Origin: Camellia lanceoleosa
Taxonomy: Eukaryota > Streptophyta > Magnoliopsida > Ericales > Theaceae
Length of the DNA stretch: 64,000 bases
Assembly: GCA_025200525.1 (NCBI GenBank)
Contig: JANUSC010000052.1
Span: 1 to 64,000, forward strand
Reading direction: 5' to 3'
Positions 1 to 11,937 of the stretch are shown one piece after another (position 1 is the first letter of the stretch; each line of letters opens with the position of its first letter). Made by a program: the position numbers and the translations under genes. The notes beneath the pieces are model-generated. The model was given only the letters and a program-made list of their open reading frames with translations, was not told the DNA's origin and made no database searches.

Positions 1-430
1 TGAAGGTGCCTGAGATAAATTTTACATCTTTATCGGCCAATGGATAAGGCTAAGTTGTCTGTGAGACTCTGGGAACAAGCCCCGGGTGGATTAGTCTTCT
101 CGGGAGGCTATTGCGCCGACTTTGAACTTCGAGACAAGAATTGCCGTCGGAAAGTGCTTGTAACAAACCTCTCTACATATTTGGTGGAATCAGAAAAGTG
201 GATGCCGATTGGTATTGAAATCGACAACGGCTCCATTAATCGCGTTGCCTTATGTCATGAAACATGCTATTGGCAAGTGGCCGAGATTGTACTTACGGCC
301 TAGGTGATATGGGCGTGCGACAATACGAGTAGAAGGTGATAAGAGCAGTCTGGTCGAGTGCGAGTTGGACCGGCTCAATGAGATAATGAGTTCCGCCTCT
401 GAATATTTCGGCCACTTTTAACCCTCTTAC
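1..430. other. Element 0 internal region, unassigned 5' part
   Basis: The window opens inside a degenerate retrotransposon body. An 87-codon open frame (40-303, plus) is present, but I recognise no motif in it. Its position, upstream of protease and reverse transcriptase remnants on the same strand, suggests decayed gag or gag-pro sequence. That is inference from order alone. Confidence 0.35.
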
Positions 431-960
431 TTGGGTGACCTTGAATACCCAAGTGAGGCATTTCTTGACCCTCTACCAAATATTGAAGTACCCCTATATG
501 GAAAGGGAGTGGCCATAGTGAGAATTCATACATATATCCTCGCGAGAGATCACTACACTGTGCTAGAAATTGTGCATGGCGAAGAAGATGTTTTCATTTT
601 TGGGTTTTACCTTGGTGGCGGGGCGGGTGGTGCAAAATATATCTTGGTTGTTGATGAGAGCCTATATGTTGAGTGCCCAATCTGTACATATCTCTTGGAT
701 TCATCTGACACGCCGTGGAATAGGATTAGGAAAAGTTCTTGGGAAGGTGTTCTTGGGTGGGCGATGTGCCCATATAACCCGCATGCCTTGGTCTTGGCTA
801 TCGCCCGCTAAAGAGGGCTGGGTGAGAAGGAAATAGATGCTTTGAAAGACGAGACAAAAGCTTTCGCGGGAAGCGCTATGAACTTGTCGTTGACCTATCT
901 GGGGAACCTGAATGGCTATTTTGTTCGAGGTGAAGACTTCCATTACGTGGTTTCTAGAAC
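431..960 (+). pseudogene. Degenerate gag-pro / pre-RT linker of a Tat-type pol
   Basis: This stretch lies just upstream of the RT remnant on the same strand. Around 715-835 overlapping frames give GIGLGKVLGK, then about 20 residues later a frame-shifted glycine-rich patch followed by AKEGWVRRK. Tat-clade polyproteins carry a similar glycine-rich GLG...GLGY.P..E linker (G-patch-like) between protease and RT, which is why I place it here. No intact aspartic protease D-S/T-G site was recognised. Frameshifts break the reading frame several times. The domain assignment is tentative; that it is part of the same decayed pol is more secure. Confidence 0.4.
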
Positions 961-1689
961 CTGATTGACTCTGACGTGTTCTTAGGCGAGATTTTCTTAA
1001 AATTGCAGTGCAAGAGAGTGACCACGAGAGCAGTTGAACTAGCTGCTGAGTGCGAAACGCGAAAGTGATTCTAACGGCTGATGAACGGCGTAAAGCTGGC
1101 GTTGGCATGTCTCCTTTTGGGTCCTCAGATCAACTCAGAGAGGTTGGGGGATAACCTGACCATTTCCATGATCGAGAGATAGCAGAGTCGCGAACCTTCG
1201 GTGGTATCTTGGATATATTTGGCCTTCGTCCCTCGTTTAGCTTTTTGGAGGCATCTGTCGATGGATTCTGGTCAATGTGGTAGAAAATCGATTCGCGAGT
1301 ACGTGGGGTCAATCGATTCGAGTTCCTCGATGCAGGTCTGGTATTCTGAGGTTGATCACCGGATCTGCGAGGTTTGTCGAGGTCAAGTCTTTTTATTTTT
1401 CTTTTAGTTGGTTGTAGCGAGGGGAACTAGATGAGCTAGATCTTTTGAATGAGAATACCACTCTGATTCGAGTACTTATACGCACCTCTTGTTTATTGCA
1501 TTGATCACCTTTCAAAATTTTATGAAAACAATGGGAAGGAATTTCTTTGGTTTTGAAATATTTGATTAATTAGCAGAGGATGAGGTTTGTAAAAGCCCTT
1601 TCCGTTGATAAATCATTTCAATTAATGTAGATGCTTGAAATAATTTCGTCGGTCGGATCGGGTCCACGTTGTCTTTGGAGAAGTCTTGA

Positions 1690-2620
1690 GTGCTTAATGC
1701 AGCTTTATTAAAGATTTCAAAAGATGTTTTCACATGGTCACATGAAGAACATGCTTGGAATTGATCCTAAGATATGATCTGTTGGCCATATTTGACCCAT
1801 CAAGTAGAAATGCGGAGGATCGCTCGGATTAGGCTTTGAAGATTAAGGAGGAGGTCACCAAACCGGATAAGAGCGCCGGGTTTTGCTTAATATTTGAGTA
1901 TCAACCCAGTTTGGCCAACATTGTTCGATTAACGAAAGGTGGTAAAATTGAGTGTATCTAGTGGATTTCAGAGGAATCCCCGAGCCAGAGCCCGGTCGAA
2001 GGATGACTTTCCTTTATGCATACGTTGATGAATTGATGGGTGAGTGTGGACTTCAAGCGTGGGCCCATGCATTGCTACTCGCTTCGTGGATGGATTTTTT
2101 TAGGGTATAACCCGGATTCTGTGCAGCGGCTTTTAGAAGAGAGAAAACGCTTTCACCATGCTGCTTAGTAGGGAACCTCTTTCTGAGTGGATTGATCTTG
2201 GTTTGAGCTAAGAATGCACAGGGCTACCTATCAAGAGTGCAACCACAATTACTGCATGACATGTGATCCATAAAAAGAGGTTGAGGTGTACATGGGCCGA
2301 CATGATTGTCAGAATCCAAGGAAAAGAGGGCCACTACACCATCTTGAAGAAATTCTTTCAGCGGATCGAAATCTTGATTGAGGTTAGCGAATCTACAGAA
2401 AGTCACTTTGATAACGTGAGGAAAATGTTGGGTTTCTTGATCACACATAGGGGCACCGAGGTAGATCCTTCCAAAATCAAAGGCCATCTTAGAAATACCT
2501 ACAATGGTAGAAAAGGTCTGAAGCTTCTACGGTAAGTGCAATTCATAAGAGCGGTTTATTTCAAAATTAACCTATGACTTGTGAACCATTATTTGGTCTC
2601 TGAATAAAGAAAAAAAGAAA
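1690..2620 (+). pseudogene. Ty3/gypsy (Tat clade) reverse transcriptase, frameshifted
   Basis: RT copies element RNA into DNA. Its ordered landmarks are visible in shifting frames: SKDVFTWSHE (about 1720), IKEEVTK (about 1840), a frame reading SLANIV (about 1910), DELMGECGLQAWAHA (about 2025), a FVDGF-like patch (about 2090), then 2263-2535 reading HYTILKKFFQRIEIL and LGFLITHRGTEVDPSKIK, the fingers/palm/connection order of plant Ty3 elements. The catalytic YVDD box is not intact: near 2285-2305 one frame reads EVYMGRHD and the next TWADMIV. Stops and frameshifts occur throughout, so it cannot be active. It is followed directly by RNase H. Assignment to Ty3/gypsy is firm; Tat rests on the second RNase H downstream. 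Confidence 0.85.
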
Positions 2621-3065
2621 TTCCAATGGGATGACCAATGTCGGGACTTGCTTTTGAAGCGAGATCAAGCGATACCTACAAAACCCCACTTTGTGTTGTC
2701 ACCACTAGAGCGAAGCCCTTGATTACCGTATCTATCAGCCGCGGACACAACAATGGGATGCATGCTTGCCGGGAATCCGAGGATGGGGTGGAGAAAGCCA
2801 TCTACTATTTGAGCAAGAAAATGCGGGCTGAGACTTTGTTACACCCGATGGAGAAAGGCTTGCTTAGCATGGTGTGAGCTACCGAGAAATTGAGGAACTA
2901 CTTGTTAGCTCACTCAAAGTAATTACGGTTTCGATTAGATCCCATCAAATATCTCTTTGAGAAAACTAGCACTTCTGGTGAAGCTGGCCGATTGGTTGCT
3001 TCTTCTCTCGAATTTGATTTGAAGTATGTCACAAGTCTGTTAAGGAGAGTGGTAGGCGAGTTCTG
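2620..3065 (+). pseudogene. RNase H domain of Tat-clade pol, frameshifted
   Basis: RNase H removes the RNA strand during reverse transcription. From 2638 an open frame of 79 codons contains ESEDGVEKAIYYLSKKM and HPMEKGLLSMV, the classic plant Ty3/gypsy RNase H core. After a stop at 2875 the frame resumes with ATEKLRNYLLAHSK, and DPIKYLFEKTSTSGEAGRL lies around 2938-2995. The (R/D)P(I/L)KY(I/L)FEK signature followed by G.(L/I)(A/V)R is typical of the Tat clade. The copy is broken by stops but its order relative to RT and the second RNase H is preserved. Confidence 0.85.
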
Positions 3066-3089
3066 GTGAGCACCTAGTAGAAGGGGATG

Positions 3090-3530
3090 AAGCGATGAGA
3101 ATACTTATTCTAGATGAAAGCTATTATACCATCGAGGAAGAGATTTGGACAATGTACTTTTGGCGTGGCGTCCTAACCCGGTCACCGGTTATGGGATAGG
3201 GGTGTTGTTGATAGCACCTAACAATTGTAAAGCATACTGGTGCTAGGGAGAACTAAGGTTAGAGCGTCATCGGGGACTCGAACCTATATGTAGTTATGTC
3301 TCAAGCAAATAGAAACTGGAAGGTCAAAGAAAGAAAAAGATGAAGATCTATCATGAAACCACAGATGTTACGATTCCTAGGTTTGAGAAGCTAACCTTCA
3401 CTCATCTACTAAGAGAGAATAGCAGATTCATGGCGGACTTTATCAACTCTATCTTCTATAATAGACATCCGTTTGGAGTCAGGATGCATCCGATCATCAT
3501 TGAGCAGAGATATCACGCTTGACCTCTACG
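3090..3530 (+). pseudogene. Second (archaeal-type) RNase H of a Tat/Ogre pol
   Basis: Tat-clade elements have an extra RNase H (aRNH) between the retroviral-type RNase H and integrase. Around 3180-3230 one frame reads NPVTGYGIGVLLIAPNN, matching the first strand of that domain (FDGA.N..G.GIGV.L..P). The 60-codon frame at 3340-3519 reads KLTFTHLLRENSRFMADF and later MHPIIIEQRYHA, matching the domain's C-terminal part (THv.R..N..ADalA...PIviEQR). The expected ADALA is replaced by MADFIN, so the catalytic region is damaged. This is the best clade marker in the window. Confidence 0.8.
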
Positions 3531-3539
3531 AGATTATCA

Positions 3540-4880
3540 ACCATAATAGATGAGTGCAAGATCCAAAACCCTACGGTATTATGATATCTAGAACTTCTTG
3601 AAAAAGAGGTTTATCTCACAGGGCAAATGCCAAAGAGATAAGAGAGACATCTGGCGAATGGGCTGCTCAATTTATCATCTGTGAGCGGGTAAGTTCTATA
3701 AAGGGTCATCGAGAATGCACAAGTTGTGTGTTGATCGCGGAGAAGAATCAAAAGCGCCCTAATGGAGGCTATTCATGGGGAGAGTCACCGAAGTACACAT
3801 GGGCGGAGTAATGTTAGCTTGGGAAGATTCTCATCATAAGGTTACTACTAGTCTACCATGGAGGAGGATTGCATTGGTTTTTGTTGGCGATGCTTGTAAA
3901 TGCCAAGTCATGCTAATTGCATGAATATCCCATTGTCGAAAATTTGTACAACATGAAACTTCACCATAGCCTTTCTTAGTGCAGGAAATTGATGTCATTA
4001 GGCGATTACCATAGAAAAGAGTCAAATGAGCTTGCGAATACATTACGGTGGCAATTGATTATTTCCGCAGAAAGGGGGTGGAAGCTTCGATCTTATCTTG
4101 ATATTGAAAGTAGTGCATGTGGCTAAGTTCATCGAGAAATAACACATCATTTGTCGATTATGGAGTCTGAATAGAGATCATTTCAGACAATGGCTCCCAT
4201 TTCAAGAAAGAAGTGATCGACTTGTTGGTGAAATACAATGTGGCATTTCATAAGTCATCTACATATCGACCGCAAACCAACAAAGCTGTTGAGGCCGCCA
4301 ACAAGAAAATCAAGCACATTTTTGCGAGAAAATGGTTTGAGAGACCTGAGGGGTGGCGGACAAATTGCCATTTGCTCTCTGGGGCTTCTGAGAACTTCAA
4401 TTCCGAACATCTCTTTGGGAGCTACTTAAACGTATTCTCTTGTTTATGGGATGGAAGGCATTACGCCCGATATGAAATAGAGGTTAAAATCGTTGTGGGT
4501 TATGGTTGAGTGCCAAATAGCGAAGCGGACTAAGCGATTAGGTAGGTTAGAAGAAACTGATGTTTCGTTCGATGAGAGAAAGTGAACCAACCTTGTGCCA
4601 TGTTCAAGGATATCAACGAGAGGATTGCGGAGGCTTTTAGCAAAGAAAGTTAAGTCTCGAGAATCTTAGAAGAGGTTTGGTATTGAAGAAGCAGGAGCTC
4701 CCATCCATGACCTAGGGAGGTAAGTTCAAACCAATTGGATGGTCCTTACATTATCAAAAACTATTTGATTAGGAATTGGAAAGTTGTTATTCTTATAGAC
4801 ACGGATAGCCTAGAATTTTCCCAGCCGATCCAACATGGACAAGTTGAAGAATATTATCTCTAAGAGGTGGCTAAATTTGA
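3540..4880 (+). pseudogene. Integrase of Tat-clade pol, frameshifted
   Basis: Integrase joins element DNA to the host chromosome. An N-terminal zinc-finger region is suggested by AIHG..., H-containing residues near 3765-3810 and CIGF near 3870. The core is visible as EIDVI (about 3978), VAIDYF..KGVEAS (about 4050-4095), SDNGSHFKKEV (about 4180) and STYRPQTNKAVEAANKKIKHI (4258-4320). The two Asp and the Glu of the DDE triad are therefore recognisable, but in different frames. The C-terminal part to 4880 is noisy and shows no chromodomain, which argues against a chromovirus. Nonfunctional. Confidence 0.85.
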
Positions 4881-4889
4881 AACCGGAAG

Positions 4890-5150
4890 GGCAACCCTAG
4901 GCAAAAGTTAGAGCACAAAAAATGGAAATAAAAAGCGGGCTCATAAGATTGAAAACCCAAAAGGCGGCCTTGACAAAAAGTTAGAGCATAAAAGGAGAGA
5001 GTTAATACTACGAGAGTGAACCCGAACCGAACTACATAAGGCTTGATTTCCATCTTGGGATCGTGAGGCAACTTCATTACGAAGCTTGGCAGTAAACATG
5101 TCCAAATCAAGCATGTGTCCATGTGTTTGATCAAGGCATCCTTGTCTATT
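4890..5150 (+). repeat. Direct-repeat module GGCAAAAGTTAGAGC after pol (element 0)
   Basis: Two near-copies of GGCAAAAGTTAGAGC (4900-4914 and about 4972-4987) flank an A-rich stretch. They are followed by a conserved block reading GCTTGATTTCCATCTTGGGA. The same module occurs at 27,838-28,120 and 42,990-43,230 in the two younger bodies. Here it lies directly after integrase, so it marks the pol 3' boundary in copies that have lost pol. Confidence 0.7.
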
Positions 5151-7600
5151 AGAATTTATTTAAAAGAGATTCGGTTGTGATACTTACTCTAAGAGAAGAG
5201 CTGACTACTGATCTTTGGCTTGAGTGCTATTCAATCAAAGGGACAATTTTTTCATTTTGGTTCGCGGTTGTACATCTCGAGGATAGATTTCATATTGTGT
5301 CAAGTTGTGATCCTTATCGAAAATGGTTTTGAAAAGTTTTAATAAAAGTTGATTTTTGTTCAAATTAATCTTTTTACAACTTAGACCATTTTTGGACAAA
5401 AAGGAAAATTTTTAGTGCCCACAACTTCAATTTCATTGATTTCAATAAAAAGTTCTCCCACTCTTGATACAAATCAAAGTTGCGTTTTATTACATGCATA
5501 AAATTTGAAAAAAATAAGATCAACCGAAAGCAATAAACTTGGGCATAAATTTGAAGGTCGGTGTTCCTCGTCCCTGCTTGTGCTTGTGGAAGCTTCTGAT
5601 GCTAGAGTGGGCCCGGATTGCGCCTCGTCTCCAAGCCAAATCAAGTACTCGCCAGAAAGTGCACAGTTGAAACTAGGGGCAAGAGCCAGAAGCTCTCTCG
5701 TCCTCCAAGTAGTGGGATATCTAGCTAATTGTGAACCTCAGTTGGAAATGAGCGAGGGTACTCTACCCCTATTCACAAAAACAGAATTTGGTCGTGTTGA
5801 CCCGGCCTTGCTGAGCAAAGACGGAAAGTAGAGAGCACAATGTGTCAAGCCAATGGTGAAGATGTCGAGGATTCTTGAGTTATCTTGTAGCTCATCTCGG
5901 GAAGATCAAACTAGGAGCAATGCTTAGAAGCAATATCATTAATGAGACTGTTGCACATCAATAACAACCTAGCCTTGTTTGGAAATCCACTAGTATTTGT
6001 TGGCGAAAGAAATTGCCCCATTTGAATATGTGAGGCAAAGAATCCACTACCTTCAATCTGTCCAAGAGGCATATCTGGGGAGGGATGAAAGAAAAGAGAG
6101 ATTAAAGAATAGAGAGGTGTATGTTGTGAGAAAAGAGTGAGAAAAGGGCTTTGAGAAAAAAATAGAGCATGAGTGCCGAGAGATATGAGAAACACATATT
6201 AGAAAGGGTGGGAAACATTACGAAAGAAAGTAGTGGACTTCATGAATTTGGTTGTCTCTAAGCCAATGAAAGGCGTCTAAGCCCATCGAGTCTCGACGGC
6301 GCCAAGCATGCGACCAATGCAACTCTTGCTCTCTTTCAAACCTTGGGCTACTTCAACTAGCGGGATGCTAGAACTTGCGAAACTAGGGGCAAGAAGAAAG
6401 TGTGCTAGCCATACCTGAACAAAGGGGCGTATTAGAAAACCCAGCCAAAGAAGATCGCCTCGGTCCCAGGCGTGAAAATCGATGAATCAAGCGGGGATGT
6501 CTAGCTCTCCATTGTGAGACCAAGGATCGAGCCTCATACAAAGTGAGCCCACACATCCTTCCCAAAGCTTGGATGTGACCAAAAAGCAGGAATTTGGCCC
6601 GAGGCAAGATTTCATCATCGTCTTGGGGACTCCAATTTTCTAGCACTTGAAATTCTTTGATTGGCCGAGGTTATATCTCTTGTTCCCGAAGCTAAAGGCG
6701 TCATGTCCGGGTTCCAAAATCTAACTGCGGCGTGAAGAAAGAAAACAAGGCTCATGGCGTGACGACTCACTTTGGGAATAATGCATTTATCACGAAACCC
6801 TAGAAATTTAGCTTTTAGAGCTATCTAAAGAGTTGCAATCAATTCGAGAGTTTTTCGACCAAGAATGGCTCCATTTGTGAAGAATTTCCGGCTGAAATGA
6901 AGAAACTACAAAGGTCCAAACTTTTTGTAGAAGATAAAGGCGTTGAGTGGAAGCGGTGTCCAACGATACGGAGGTTCCTACGCATTGATGTTGGCCGACC
7001 CGGCCTGCTTGATGGTGGCAACCTCTATTTATGGCCGACATTCTCCCACCCTAGCACATATCCTAACCACTATTTGGAAAATCTTTGTAACTAGCCTGAG
7101 CCTTGTTTTGTTCTCGGTATTGTGTTTTGGACTGTTGTTTTCAGTCTTTTCAGGCCTTGGCAAGGTTGTTGAGGTCTATTTGTTTTCTTTACTATAGTTC
7201 GTTGAGTTGTATTTGTCTAGTTTTGCTCATGAAGTTCAGTTCTAGTTGTTTTGTTATATATCGAGTTGTCTAGTTTTGTTTGCTCGAAATTGTTATTTTG
7301 CTATTATCGAGTTGTATGTTGTGTTTTAGAATTTCGGTTGTTGAATTGGAGTTCGTTACGATTGGGCTGTTCTTGTTAATGCAAGTGTTCATTTCATTAT
7401 CAAATTCAATCTCGTTTTTATGTGATCGCGGATTGCTCATGATGCAAATACAACACTCTTTCAAATGAAAATCTAGTTGTCATTCGATCATTAGTTGTTT
7501 ATAAAGGTGTAGTACAAGTTTTTAAAGAGAAATAAAACGTAGAAAGTACGTACAATGTGATAACACTACTAACAAAAGAAACTAAGCAAAAAAAACTATA
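5150..7600. other. Spacer between pol and antisense PMD remnant (element 0)
   Basis: No gene is recognised in this stretch. Its order matches bodies A and B: an FFTF-rich patch at 5280-5470 resembles 28,480-28,650, and the block at 6070-6210 (GGGAGGGATG, then GAATAGAGAGG and a GAGAAAAG purine run) matches 28,850-28,995 and 44,010-44,150. A 108-codon open frame at 5505-5828 has no motif I know and no counterpart frame in the younger copies. The collinearity shows all three bodies descend from one element layout. Confidence 0.6.
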
Positions 7601-10251
7601 GAAAATGGAGTCTTTGGTTGCCTTAGAGGCTCGAGAAGCCCTCTTACCGTTTTTCTTTTGGAGGAGGAAGACTTCTGAGAATGTCTTGTCTTTGCTCGGC
7701 GCTCTTTGTCTAAGCAGGCCGTCTCCACTCTCTGCCTCGGGCCCCTCACCGGCGCTCGGCACCCCTACTCTCGAGGCTTCGAGCTAAGCGTCATCATCTC
7801 ACTCTCAAATGATTTAACACTCTTGACTTCATTGCCTCGTGAGCCTCGCTAGTCTCAACCTCATCATCACTTTCGAGAATGGGCTCACGAAGGGCCACTC
7901 TACCTTTCGGGTGCCTTACTAGCTCATCCTCACGGTACGCGTCTTTGGAGCCTATCTCTCTTTCTACTCTTGCCCATACGGATGAGCACTCTTTGCAGTC
8001 TGTTCTTTTTAACAGGAGCTGTTTGGGAGCTGGTACACAGTATGGATGGGACTGAAAAGGCCGGTTGTCATATATCGACCCACAGTATGTGTATCAGATG
8101 CAAGTATGGGGCATAAAGAGTATATGCTAAAGTCAGTCTGAAGTATGAATCTGATATGGAAGTCTGATTTGGAATGCGATTATGCTCGATGCGATTAATG
8201 GGAAGTTCTCATGTGGGTTTAGGTGTGTCGGTGAAAATTTGATGGTGGAATATAAGAAAACTAAAAATGACTTTGAATCTTGGGAGGTACGTGCTTGATG
8301 CCTCCCTCCTCGGTGTGTCTATTGCCCTCAGAAAATGAGGCTAATAGCTCCAAGTGAGATCCTTGGTGTATCACAGGGGTGCTGCAAATGCATTAGGAAT
8401 GATTAATGTCGGAAAAGGAACAAATATCGGAAAAGAGATGGGAAAATTAAAAATCATAGTATGCGTCACTAGGGGTGCATCATGAGCTCGGCATATGTTG
8501 TGCTTACGCATTGCAGCAGAGGGCTTCAATTGAAATTTGAGTATACCTCCTAGTATACCTCCCAACATGTCGAGCATAGTGGCGCTGACTCCGGCCGGCC
8601 GGTCCCTGTCTCGCAAGGCCAACTTTCTCTTATGGATTTTGCCCACAGGCTGCCCTAGTCGCTCTAAACCAGCCTCATCGTGGCGGGGGCTCTCCTGCAC
8701 TTCGCACATCGAACATCGTCCCGAGGTGGCATAAGGTGTGTCTAAATGAAGGCAGTATAATCGCCTCGACTTTCCGGGAAGTACTTTGCCTCCAAGCCCA
8801 CCATAAATGGATAACCCCCATCAGCAGAATGGGAGTTGTCTACTAACCTCATGTGGACTCTACAGCGAGCGTCATTGGTATGAGCAAGCAGCGAGCGGAA
8901 AGCGGAAGCCGAGAAGGCTGTCGCATGACTCTCGCTAGAGTACCAAGATCGGCAAACCGGACCCTCATCTAGGAATCACGGCGTGCACCCGAAATGCCCA
9001 AGGCCGCTGGTGTCGCAGGCCTCTCACGAAACCCCTGTGTCGGTTTCATAGCCTATGGCTACCACGTGATCTGCAAATAGAAGATGAATAGATTATTATG
9101 CCAGCTTTATTAGATGCTAATTTATGAATCGAAGCTGAGAGGGCGTATGAGAGCAAAATATTGGCCGTGTTTTAGGATTTACCTCATGAAAGGCGACCTC
9201 TCTGATTGTCAAAGTAATGTCCCGAGAAGAAAGTGAAGGGCTCACCATAAGTCTTCTTGGTAGTGACCATTATTACACTGCCGAATAGGTGATTGTCAGC
9301 GGAACCTCCACTACGGGCTTTTTGGGGGGCAAGAGTCGAGGAGAGGTATGCATACACCCATAGTGCATGGAGAAAGTGTAGTGATATGTGATCGATGCTC
9401 ACGGATGTTTGAGCAGATGTAGAAAATGCAAAGTAGAAAAGCTATACGGTGTTTGAGCAGAGATATAAAAAGTGCAAACTAGAAATGCGTGTGTTGAATA
9501 GATGTAAAACAGAAATCTTGACGAAAATGCAAAAGTGTAAGAGGGAACTAAGATGTGTACCTCCCGGGTTAAGCTAGTAGCCTCGATCAAGTAATCCACT
9601 CACTTGGAGGTCGAGCTCACTATAAGCGCATGCGCCAGAGTGGCGGGACGATACGCCTGCCCAATCATAGAAACTTACTCGAGGGAAGGACCACCGGTGC
9701 ACTTTCGAAAAATCACAACCTTCACGATTGTTGCATACCGTTGAAAAGCAGGGTAGTATTGAGGAGGAACATTTAGAAAACGGCGTATTGCTCTATCTCC
9801 TCCTCTACTATCCTACGGCTTAGTCTCCGGGAGCTGCTCCTCGAGACAGCCATGTCGACCATAGTACATCCGAGAATTAAAAGGTGGGTAGCATCCCCGA
9901 TAGCTCGAATCTAGATAGCCTCTCGGCTCTTCCATAGTCGAGGTCGGTGGAATCGGGGATCACCCTCTATGCCTAGGCCTATGATCATAAGCGAAGTCGT
10001 AAATGAGGAGTCATCATCATCTCTAGCGGTAACGATGAAATGTGGAGAGAGTTGGTGAGGTGTCTTACATCTCTCACTAGAGCTCGAAGTGGATGGCTTG
10101 CTTTATAACTTCGTGTCAATCCAAAGCGAGAATAGTAGAAAGCGGCGGTACCGCAAATCCCAACAGTATCACGCACTCTGCCCGAGAAGCTTCGTCATAC
10201 CAATCTCGGCCGTCATAGCCCCATATCCCTGTATGCCACGAAAAAGTCACC
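7600..10251 (-). pseudogene. Antisense plant mobile domain (PMD) gene remnant, element 0
   Basis: Read on the minus strand, this is the oldest copy of the antisense gene. Probable exon 2 (about 10,251-9561) contains LVRDVRHLTNSLHISS (about 10,080-10,035), the decayed ALxERWWDTTxSFH motif of PMD proteins, then a frame with EEEIEQYAVF (about 9815). Probable exon 3 (about 9364-9183) starts LWVYAYLSSTLAPQ and has a GTAAAT donor. Exon 4 starts at about 9070 after a TTTGCAG acceptor and contains DEGPVCRSWYSSES and SRGDYTAFI, both typical of PMD. Near 8580-8530 SATMLDMLGGILGGIL matches exon 5 of body B. The C-terminal end near 7.6-7.8 kb is uncertain and exon 1 was not found. Stops and frameshifts are frequent. 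Confidence 0.7.
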
Positions 10252-11937
10252 CTATAGCGAGAGAACAAGTAAACCAATGTAAATCTGAGTTAGATGAAAA
10301 GGAAGTGCAAAACAAATCACGATTGGCGTTGATGAAAGTACCGGTCGAGATAGAGACAACGTAAATGCAAGTCAGAACATCGAGATGTGCAAGAGTAAGC
10401 TGGGTTTGTACCTCAAACGACAACGGCTAAAATATAGAATCTGGCTCCCTAAGTTTGGAGATCCTGCACATCATTAGCAAAATGAGTGAAGTGCCCAATG
10501 CCCTTTGAGGCCGGCGAAGAAGATATGCATCACGAGGATGATACCTACATTTGGATCAAAAAGGCCTCACTACCCGATGGTAGTGGCTCACGACTCTACC
10601 TCGAGAATCAAACTCAGCTTGAACTTTGCCTCTAGAGGAGCTCCATCATGTGGTATGTAAAGTCGCCATCTAGACTATGGGTAAGAAGTGGAGTGAAAAA
10701 TATGAAAAAAATGGAGAAAAATAGAATTAAACTTTGAAAGGTCAAACCCTAGGAGAGAGAGAAAGGGGAAAAGAAAAAGTCAAAGCAGGGAAAAGGCACT
10801 AAACTCAAGAAAGAAAGCTTCGAGAGGAGCGAGGGCCTCCAAGTGGTAAGACTCCTAGAAAAAGAATGCCCGAAGCTCCAATTTTAGCTCGGTTCAAAAT
10901 GGAAGTAAACTAAGAGGGTTTAGCAAAGAAAATGTGTATTATTGGGGTGTTGGAAGCGATGTATAAAGCTCGGATCAAGAGAATGAAGGCTAGAGAGAGA
11001 GATGATAGAATTTACGGCATGGAGGTGTGTGGAAATGAGGTCCCATGACCTATACTTAAAAGATTTCACGAATTGAAAAAGACCAAAATAGCCCCTAATC
11101 TGCCATCGATTGTGGCGGTCCCCTATTGGTAATATGATTCTTAAAGGGGTGGCCAAGCCGGTGGCAGTTCTTAGAAATTAGCCCAGTGTGGCGTCCGGTC
11201 ATCTAAGAATGCTTCTATTTGGTGCCTTGATGCTATGGTTGTCCACTGTTTCTTGAGAAGGTGCAAGAGAAAGTCACTATTGAGTTCAAATTCTCTCTGT
11301 GGAAGCTCAAAATTGTGTTTTCGGTGATACGTTGTTAGAGTCATTTGTTGAAGCGAGGTGTATCCTTTTTTGCATGTTGTGACTCTTTTCGAGGTGAATC
11401 AAAAATTGCTATTGAACTTGTTTTTGTTAGCATACATATGCATTCCTCATTACACATGTACAAGCGTGCATTTTACATATGCTATTACTTGCCTGAGAAT
11501 CACGATATTTGTCCAATGCGCGCCAGAACAAGTATTTTGCACATTATTTTGCATGGAACATCTTTGTTAATCACCCATAGAACATGCATTTTGTTATTTA
11601 GCATGGAACATCTTTGATCGCGCATGAATTATGCATTTTTTTGTACTTAGCATAGAACATGTATTCAATACTTTCATAGCATTAAGCATATCATCATGTA
11701 GCATTGAGCTTCAATTGTTTACTTTGCATAGAACATGCACCTTGAGAATATGTTGGCCACTTGTTAAGTTTTTCTTGCGGTAGCGATATTGTATTCTGGA
11801 TTTCATTTAAGCGGGCTAAGCGCAATCAATGATCTTGCATATGCATAGTGCATTAGAGGAGTTAGGGTGAAGTCATTACGTGTAATCGCTGAATCACATC
11901 CTTTTACTCGCTTCTCGTTAGCGGCGTGGTAGCGTTA
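10252..11937. other. Element 0 spacer upstream of the antisense remnant
   Basis: No gene is recognised. By position this should hold exon 1 and the promoter of the antisense PMD gene, but I could not identify them. From 11,400 to 11,760 there are degenerate repeats built on CATGGAACATC, CATAGAACATG and GCATTTT, the start of the repeat-rich 3' region. Confidence 0.4.

Noticed and set aside
431..811. 126-codon frame considered as an aspartic protease
   Set aside because: No D-S/T-G site or flanking hydrophobic-G pattern was visible, so only a general gag-pro/linker assignment was kept.
5505..5828. 108-codon plus-strand frame
   Set aside because: No motif and no equivalent open frame in the collinear spacers of bodies A and B.
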